Shown here piece after piece: positions 56,884 through 64,000 of a stretch of DNA of 64,000 nucleotides. The DNA comes from Plasmodium malariae. Taxonomy: Eukaryota; Apicomplexa; Aconoidasida; Haemosporida; Plasmodiidae. The notes below the pieces were generated by a model that did no database searches, was not told the origin of the DNA, and saw nothing but the letters and a program-made list of their open reading frames with translations. The stretch is taken from positions 558,001 through 622,000 of the forward strand of contig NC_041778.1 in NCBI RefSeq assembly GCF_900090045.1, in the 5' to 3' direction. Numbering within the stretch: position 1 is the stretch's first letter; each line of letters starts with the position of its first letter. The position numbers and the translations under genes are program-made.

Positions 56884-57805
56884 TGCTTATAGTACATTAT
56901 ACATAAATGTTTATTAATTCAGAATTAATTTAATTTTGTAAGAATATATATAGCAAAAAGACAGATAAGATATGTTTATTAAATAAATGTTGTACATAAA
57001 TATGTATATGTGTCTGTGCATGTACATAGCATATATATGCCAATGCAACATACTTCACATTAAAATGAAAAAACATACTCTTTGCAAATTTTACGAATGC
57101 TGCTAATGGTGTCAAATACATATATATATATGTATGTACTTATGTATATGTATACACTTATGAATATGTATACACTTATGAATATGTATACACTTATGAA
57201 TATGTATACACTTATGAATATGTATACACTTATGAATATGTATGTACTTATGAATATGTATGTACTTATGAATATGTATGTACTTATGTATATGTATACA
57301 CTTATGAATATGTATGTACTTATGTATACGTATATACTTATGTATACGTATATACTTATGTATACGTATGTACTTATGTATACGTATGTACTTATGTATA
57401 CGTATGTACTTATGTATACGTATGTACTTATGTATACGTATGTACTTATGTATACGTATGTACTTATGTATATGTATACTTATGTATCGTATATCTTATG
57501 TATACGTATGTACTTATGTATACACGTATGTACTTATGTATATGTATGTACTTATGTATACGTATGTACTTACGTAAATGTGTGCACGTATATGTATATT
57601 TACATGTTGACAAATTGAATAAGGCAAAAATTTTGGGAAAGAAAACATAAATTTTTTTTATTTTTTAAAATGTTTTTCCTTCATAGTAATTTTTTGTACG
57701 TACAAAGGTAGTATCCTATATTTACCCCCACCCTTATTCCCCCTTTTTTTTTTGTCCTCTGCACCATGGTCAAATGAGCAGGATTAACTGTAACAGGCGC
57801 AACAC
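56475..57805. other. Convergent intergenic region
   Basis: No gene seen between the 405-residue protein (+) and the syntaxin (-). It is dominated by poly-T/poly-A tracts (56670-56880) and an 18-bp minisatellite (57120-57590). The long plus frame of 178 residues here is the repeat. Confidence 0.65.
57120..57590. repeat. 18-bp TATGTA-type minisatellite
   Basis: About twenty-five copies of an 18-bp unit with two main variants: ATGTATACACTTATGAAT at the left and CGTATGTACTTATGTATA at the right. The right-hand variant is nearly uniform, showing recent expansion. Period 18 keeps frames open, producing the false YTLMNM/YVLMYT frame. Confidence 0.9.
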
Positions 57806-58750
57806 CTAAATGAGCCTTACCAAGATAGGTAGACATGCTATCACAATAATGATAATTACACCCATAGTTATGTAGAACATCCATTTTGAGGTAGATTTTT
57901 GTATATTTCTAGCATCAATCAAATCAGCATTTGCTTTTTCTGTAAAATGTTGAGCATCATCAATATTATCATATATATTATTTATCACGTCATCATTCAT
58001 TTCAATTAAAGCTGATAACTCTAAAATGGTTTGATGTAAATCATATACATTTTTTTCTAAGGTTTTCACATCTTTATATTTTGTTTCTACATCTGTTAAT
58101 GCATTTTTTAAATCTTCATGTCCTTGTAATTTCCATTTAACCAAATTTTGTGTACTAATATTTTCATGATTTAATACATAATTAATATCATCTTCATTAT
58201 AATGGGGATACATAATTTTAATATGCCTAGACATTTTATCTTTCATACTATGATGATAATCATTTTGTACTTGTTGATAATTATGTAAAGCTTTTTTAAA
58301 TACATAAATTAAATTATCATGTATGGCTTTTTTTATAACTTTATTATCTTTCGATTTTAATAAGAATTTTTTCCGTAAATTTCTTATATCTATTTTTATG
58401 GACTGAATAAGGTTGTTTGCATTTTTTATTTGCATATTTAATAACACACTTACCTCATTTTCTTGTTCTCCTGTTATAGCTATATTTATTTTATTTTTTA
58501 AAGCCAATATTTCATCAACAATAGAATATATTTTTTGTATTTCCTCCTTTATTTTATCAACTCCATCAACATACAGTCTTAAATCACTGTTATCCTCACT
58601 TGGAAAATCAATTATTGTTTCTTCATTTCTATCAACTTCATTTTCAATAATAACATCATTTTTAAAAATTAACAATTGTATCATATGTTTCGCATTTTTC
58701 TTATTTTTTTTTTCAGCTAGCTGTTTTATATTATCAAATAAATCAATCAT
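57806..58750 (-). CDS. Syntaxin, Qa-SNARE family
   Basis: C-tail-anchored SNARE of 314 residues in a single exon. The N-terminal two thirds is helical (Habc-like; 'IKEEIQKIYSIVDEILALKN'). Then come 'HHSMKDKMSRHIKIMYP' and 'EDDINYVLNHE', typical of Qa-SNAREs just before the SNARE motif. The SNARE motif spans about 230-280: 'LEKNVYDLHQTILELSALIE', then 'MNDDVINNIYDNIDDAQHF'. A membrane anchor follows at about 288-312 ('WMFYITMGVIIIIVIACLPI'), then two to three lumenal residues. At the ionic zero layer, where Qa-SNAREs have Gln (..V..QG..I..I), this protein has Asn in 'EMNDDVI'. It probably acts in fusion on the secretory or endosomal route; the exact compartment is not readable. I recall a syntaxin at this place in P. 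falciparum chromosome 2. Confidence 0.9.
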   Translation of the reverse strand: MIDLFDNIKQLAEKKNKKNAKHMIQLLIFKNDVIIENEVDRNEETIIDFPSEDNSDLRLYVDGVDKIKEEIQKIYSIVDEILALKNKINIAITGEQENEVSVLLNMQIKNANNLIQSIKIDIRNLRKKFLLKSKDNKVIKKAIHDNLIYVFKKALHNYQQVQNDYHHSMKDKMSRHIKIMYPHYNEDDINYVLNHENISTQNLVKWKLQGHEDLKNALTDVETKYKDVKTLEKNVYDLHQTILELSALIEMNDDVINNIYDNIDDAQHFTEKANADLIDARNIQKSTSKWMFYITMGVIIIIVIACLPILVRLI

Positions 58751-59084
58751 TCTTTTTTAAAAAAAAAAAAAAAAAAAAATTAGAGCAGCTTACGGGAGGA
58801 TGGAGCGTGAAGAGGGGAAAGAATAAAATGAAGAGGATTGATAAAAGAGATACTAATTTTCCTTTGAGTCTTCTTCATTATTTATGATAAATGTTTTTTT
58901 AAAACCCATAATCATGTGTCTGCTATAATACTGGCTTGTATATTTTTATGTCTTATTTTGATTTTATGTATTACATGCGTGCGTAGTTGTTGCATACAGT
59001 TGTTCATTTTTTTTTTATTTTAATTTGTATTTTTACTTTGTTTTTTTTTTTTTTCTTTTTTTTAATTTATACGAATTCTTTATT

Positions 59085-59245
59085 TTTTATTTATGTTCTT
59101 TATTTTTTATTCATGTTCTTTATTTTTTATTCATGTTCTTTATTTTTTATTCATGTTCTTTATTTTTTATTCATGTTCTTTATTTTTTATTCATGTTCTT
59201 TATTTTTTATTCATGTTCTTTATTTTTTATTCATGTTCTTTATTT
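59085..59245. repeat. 21-bp TTCATGTTCTTTATTTTTTAT minisatellite
   Basis: About eight almost identical copies in the divergent promoter region. Period 21 keeps all three plus frames open, giving Phe/Leu-rich false frames. Confidence 0.9.
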
Positions 59246-59717
59246 TTAATATATACATTTTTTATTTTATATGTTTTTTTTTTTTTTTTTTTTTGTAAAA
59301 TCCTGAACTGTCCAGAAAATAACGCAATTTATCTGCTTTTTATAATTTCGGTCTTTCCTAAATTTGTCCTATTTTGACAGCATACACACCTTCTATTTTT
59401 TTGTTTGTGCGTCTGCGAGTCTATGTGTCTATATGTCTGTTTTTTTGCGCTTTGGTTATTTTGTATTTCTTAAAATTCAGAATTTCCCTTTTTGACTTTT
59501 TAAATCTATTAGTGTTAATAAAATTAGCATCTATATTTATAAAGCGTAATACATTCGACGAAAAAAAATAAAAAAAATAAAACAAAATAAAAGTACACGT
59601 ACAGGTATACATACAAATGCACATACAAATACAAGATTCAGTTTTAATGAAGTGGGATCATAAGTTTTAAATGTTTAATTTTAAAATATGAATAATGAGT
59701 TACTGTGAAAAACAAAA

Positions 59718-59750
<33 letters not shown>

Positions 59751-60114
59751 TAACGATAAAATAAAAGAGCGGGGATATAAAATAAATACAACTTAAATAA
59801 TTTAATTTTTATGTAACTTTAAAAAAAAAAAAAAAAATTTCTTTATTTGAATTTTATTTTACATTGCGTATAGCGCAAACTAATTCTTGCCCCTTTTCCT
59901 TTTCCCTTTCACTTTCAATTTCACTTTCAATTTCAATTTTCGTTTTCTTCTACTTTTTCTTTCTTTTTTCCTTTATCTTCCTCTTTTCCCTATTTTTGTT
60001 TATAATGCTAAACGAAGGGAAAGCATTATTTTACTTTGCAAAAAAAAAAAAAAAAAAAATATATATATAATATATATATATATATAAATGGACAAACTTG
60101 AATAAGTGTATTAC

Positions 60115-60305
60115 AATATATTAAAACATATTAAAATATATTAAAATGAATTAAAGTATATTAAAATGAATTAAAGTATATTAAGATGAATCAAAGTATA
60201 TTAAGATGAATTAAAGTATATTAAATTATGTTAAATTATATTAAATTATGTTAAATTATATTAAATTATATTAAATTATATTAAATTATATTAAATTATA
60301 TTAAA
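60115..60305. repeat. AATATATTAAA-type minisatellite
   Basis: Two subfamilies: AAAATGAATTAAAGTATATT (left) passing into AAATTATATTAAATT (right), about fifteen units in all. Noncoding. Confidence 0.85.
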
Positions 60306-61393
60306 TTTTTTTTTCAAATGAAGTGAAAAAACAAAATAGCGAAAAAATGAAATAATAAAGTGGTAAATCATCTTCTACATTTTTCCTTTTTTTTTTTTTG
60401 CTAAATCGTTCATTAAAAAAGTATGTATATTAAAATATGTTTAAAAGAGACAATGTTCATATTGATGTTTTAAAAATAGAGAAGTATCAACGGTAATTTT
60501 ATATGTCAAACTTTTCTTTTTTTTTTAAAGGACCATTTGAAATAAATTGAAATGAAATAAATATTTAAATGAAGAAACGTGTACATATATTTTATATGCA
60601 TAAAAATGAAATGAGTTTTTCCTTTTTATACATTTAGCACTTGGCTGCTAAAGAAAAAAAAAAGAGGAAAAGTCGTTTCAGGAATTTAACTATTTTTATC
60701 ATATTCAGAATTTCGCACGTGTTTACTATTTTTAACTTGTTTAACCTGATAAACACGTTTGATGTATTTAATATTTTTACCTAGACGAATAATTCCGTCG
60801 ATTGATTAATTTCTAACTCCAACACATTTGCACACACTTGATTATAGTTGCAATTTTGTTTTTTTCTTTTTTTTTTCTATAAAAAAAAATAGGTGCGTAA
60901 TTTTTTGGAATATTTTCCATTTTTCAAATTAATCTTTTAATGTTAATAATTAACAATACAATTTTAAACAAATGAGCGAATTGAGGTAAAACTACGTAAA
61001 TTCTATTCTTTCCCATTTTGTTTTATTTTGTTTGCTTTATTTTAGTTATTTTGATTTATTTATTTTGGTTGCTTTATTTTATTTATTTTGTTTGTTGTTT
61101 TACTTTATTTATTTTGATTTGTTTATTTGTTTATTTGTTTATTATTTTTATTTTTTTTTATTTTCCTATTTTTCCTTCTGTTTGTTCTCTTTTTTCGTTT
61201 GTAAAATTAGAACAAATCAAAAAATTGATAAAGTTGTTTATCTGTTTATTTGAATATTCGCTTCCTTCTTTAACTTTTTTTTTTTTTTTTTTTTTTTTCT
61301 TAAAGATGAGCATGTCTCTTTCAAACTTCAATTTACTGTGAATGTAAACACTCCTTCTTCATAATTATTTTGTAAGAATATACTTATTTAATT

Positions 61394-63515
61394 ATGTTTT
61401 ATTTAGATACACACAATTTGCTCTATGTTGGTAGTTGTTTTCTTGCGTCAGTATGTACTCTGTGTGTATGCAGAAATCGAGAATTATTTCCTCACATAAG
61501 TGAAAATAAACCTATTGGTAATAAAATTAGAAAAAAAGAACATATCAATCAAAGCGTAGTAAATTTTAAGGGGAATCAAATTTTTTTTCTTTTTTTTAAT
61601 CCATTTTATATTTTTATGATTTACACATTTACAATTTAAAATTTGAACAAATAGGAGCATTTAGAGCACGTGGGATGCTTTTTTTTTATTTCATCATTTC
61701 GTTATATCGTTTTTTCCTCATTCCTAGGTCAGTTATACCGTCTTCTTAATATTCATAAATATGAATCATTCAGTATTATAATTCAAATTCATCACATAAA
61801 TTTAAAATTTGGCGATGATGATAATAGCAAGTATATTGTTCATCTGAAAATAGGCAATAGGTATGCCTACACCCACTACTACAAGCAGTACCTCAATAAG
61901 ATACACATTGAAGTAAATAGAGAGAAAAAAGAAAAAGAGGAAAGACAGTGATAGTGATAATGATAATTCAGTTTATTTTACATGCTTGTACACTGCACTA
62001 CTTTGTTGTAACTACTCATTTTGTCGTGTACTGCTTCATTTTTGAATGCTTCAAAAAAATGTATGCAAAAAGAATGGAAAGAAATGTGTCTTTAATAAAT
62101 AAATGGGGAAAAACACTTATTTGTTTTATTTTATTTGTTTTATTTGTTTTGTTTTATTTGTTTTATTTGTTTTGTTTTATTTTATTTGTTTTGTTTTATT
62201 TTATTTGTTTTGTTTGTTTTATTTTATTTTATTTGTTTTGTTTTATTTGTTTTGTTTTATTTGTTTTATTTGTTTTATTTGTTTTATTTTATTCGTTTTG
62301 TGTTATTCCATTTTATTTATTTATTCGTTTATTCTTTTTTTTGTGTGCGGGAAAACTTGCACAAAGTCTGTTGCTCTTCCTATGCATTTTTGTGTAAATT
62401 TTATTACAATATAAAATTTGTTTTTTAACAAGAATAGGAAAGAAAAAACTTGGCCGTTAAACAGAACAACACTATATTAACAGTAGAGGTTTATAAAAAA
62501 GGGACTTTAAAAAATACCTATATTGGATCGGCTGAAATTCATATATATACAGACATAATAAAAAAATTATTTCCTTGCAATATGTATTTTAATATAGTTA
62601 ACAAAAATCAGATTGTTGCTACAGCTTGTTTATCTTTCCACTATATTAATTTAGACTGTATAAAAAAGGATGATCAGATATACACTTCTCTTTTCATTGA
62701 AACTATAATATCTGTTCAGAAAAACCAAAGTAAAAATAATGAGAAAATAGAATGGCTTATAAACGAAGGTATGGAGTACTTCGACGCGATTAAAGAAACG
62801 GACGTTAGCTCAAGTAAGAATTTTGAAAAGGCGCGTCAAGCCCGCAAGTGTATGTGCATAATGATACATGCATACATATATGCATACATATACACATACA
62901 TATACACATACATATACACATACATATACACATACATATACACATACATATACACATACATATATGCATACATATACACATACATATACACATACATACA
63001 TACGTACATACACATATAGATATATACACACGCACATATATATATATATATATGTATACATATGTATGTACAGAATAGCCGTAATGTAAATAACTAGTTT
63101 CATTTTCTCAAATTGTGTGCAACATTAATATCGACATGTACATGCGATATATAATGTAAATGTGAATATACATTTATTTATTTTTTTTTTCCTGTACAGC
63201 CATTTATAAAAACATATCAAATCTAGCGACTGAGGATAAAATTCGTCTCTTCTCAAAGAACCTGAATGGATATCTACTGCATAGCAATTTCTACATAAAA
63301 AGATTTTATAACAAGTATTACTTTTACTTACACTTTTTTAAAGGAAAATTTTACTGGTGTTACTACAATGAAGAATCGGACGCAAAGGTTATCAAATATC
63401 TGTATACTTGCATACATAATTAAAAAAAAAAAAAAAAAAAATTAAATCATTGCTTGTATGTTCCTGTTCTAGTACTGTGCCTTGCGTTTCTGCCTAGCGT
63501 TATACACTTGAAAAT

Positions 63516-63579
<64 letters not shown>

Positions 63580-64000
63580 GTATATCGGCACGTATACATA
63601 CGTATGCACTTTTGTGGGCATTTGCCTATTCACAGGTTGATACGAACAGAGTTGGATACATACGACTGGAGTACGTAGTCAACGTGTACAGCGACGTTTA
63701 CAGCCACAAATACTTTTACATAAAGTACAGGAAGAAAAGAGAAAAAAAAGAGAATTATTTATACTTAAAAACCATGGATAAGGATAGGAATATATGGGTG
63801 AACGTTATTCATGATTTTATAATTCTGACAAGTAATTACAGGAGAGAAAAGAAAAATAAGAGGAATAAAATTAAAGGGCTTCAAAACAATTACGAAGAAG
63901 GAGGAGCTTCCAAAGAAGTAGTTGAAATAAATAATAAATTATCTCATTCTTTATCAAAAAATTCTATGAAAATTAAGTATTTAAATAAAAAAAATGTTGT
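61394..64000 (+). CDS. RASP2: RASP2/CERLI1 rhoptry surface protein, 5' part
   Basis: Protein on the cytosolic face of the rhoptries, needed for rhoptry discharge during red-cell invasion; it has C2 and PH domains. Five exons are visible: 61394-61517, 61728-61912, 62438-62813, 63200-63387 and 63636 to beyond 64000; all joins keep phase with GT-AG. The N-terminus '[20 protein letters not shown]' has four Cys around a short hydrophobic stretch, fitting membrane attachment by palmitoylation. Exons 2-3 give the C2-like domain ('[20 protein letters not shown]', '[20 protein letters not shown]'). Exons 4-5 give the PH-like part ('[19 protein letters not shown]', '[15 protein letters not shown]'). 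The identification rests on domain order, on the Cys-rich start and on its place next to the syntaxin, as I recall it in P. falciparum. The second intron holds a TTTTATTTG repeat and the third a CATATACA repeat. The 3' end is outside the window. Confidence 0.82.
62115..62330. repeat. TTTTATTTGTTTTG repeat in RASP2 intron 2
   Basis: Irregular 5/10-bp T-rich units inside the second intron of RASP2. They open three overlapping Phe/Leu/Cys-rich false frames of about 100-150 residues. Confidence 0.85.
62868..63010. repeat. CATATACA 12-bp repeat in RASP2 intron 3
   Basis: About ten copies of CATACATATACA directly after the exon 3 splice donor. All six frames are open through it (Thr-Tyr, Ile-His or Cys-Val patterns), which is an artefact. 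Confidence 0.9.
63520..63575. repeat. (TA)n array in RASP2 intron 4
   Basis: About 23 TA units between exon 4 and exon 5 of RASP2; the intron is otherwise unremarkable. Confidence 0.9.

Larger units (their letters stand above)
58751..61393. other. Divergent intergenic region upstream of syntaxin and RASP2
   Basis: About 2.6 kb with no supported gene; it should hold both promoters. It contains a 21-bp repeat (59085-59245), poly-T tracts, an ATTAAAATATATT-type repeat (60115-60305) and TTTTATTTTG-like runs (61015-61160). The 60-110-residue Phe-rich frames are repeat translations. Confidence 0.6.

Noticed and set aside
57082..57618. 178-residue YTLMNM/YVLMYT frame
   Set aside because: Pure 18-bp minisatellite; frame is open only because the period is a multiple of three.
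62450..63019. Exon frame extended into a [12 protein letters not shown] tail
   Set aside because: The real exon 3 of RASP2 ends at 62813 (GTAAGA donor); what follows is an intronic CATATACA repeat.

Overview
This is nuclear DNA of a malaria parasite (genus Plasmodium). The evidence is the very high A+T content, long poly-A/poly-T tracts and (TA)n arrays, short A/T-rich introns with GTAAGT/GTATGT donors, Asn/Lys-rich low-complexity inserts in proteins, and the gene set itself. From memory, the set and order (GDP-sugar transporter, pseudouridine synthase-like, AsnRS, TKL kinase, ALG14, GAF protein, FabH, Rab5A, centromere, syntaxin, RASP2/CERLI1) match the centromeric part of P. falciparum chromosome 2. 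Base use and intergenic minisatellites look like a non-falciparum species, perhaps of the P. malariae/ovale type, but I cannot fix the species by eye.

Layout. 1-26 kb: a nucleotide-sugar transporter (-, 3' end cut by the window edge), a pseudouridine synthase-like gene (+), asparaginyl-tRNA synthetase (-), a MORN-SAM-TKL kinase (-), ALG14 (-), a seven-exon TBL2-like WD40 membrane protein (-) and a large TMEM65-GAF protein (-). 28-35 kb (+): eight-exon apicoplast FabH, a UQCC1/CBP3-like complex III assembly factor and Rab5A. 35.5-38.8 kb (-): a 1092-residue unknown protein ending in a RAP-like fragment. 39-50.6 kb: a gene desert holding an almost pure A+T block (about 41.28-43.68 kb), which is the centromere; its flanks carry decayed coding-like sequence. 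50.6-64 kb: a small basic protein with a possible UAP56-binding motif (+), a signal-peptide protein of unknown function (+), a Qa-SNARE (-) and the 5' part of the rhoptry protein RASP2/CERLI1 (+, cut by the window edge).

There is no operon logic; these are single eukaryotic genes with separate promoters. Several share themes: secretory traffic and glycosylation (transporter, ALG14, Rab5A, syntaxin, TBL2-like, RASP2) and organelle function (FabH in the apicoplast; UQCC1-like, pseudouridine synthase-like and probably the TMEM65-GAF protein in the mitochondrion).

I joined exons by hand from splice consensus, reading phase and family alignment. The most interesting points are the TMEM65 domain fused to a GAF domain with a complete NKFDE cyclic-nucleotide signature, a RluA-like protein without its catalytic Asp, a syntaxin with Asn at the zero layer, a RAP-like domain that stops half way, and gene relics beside the centromere.
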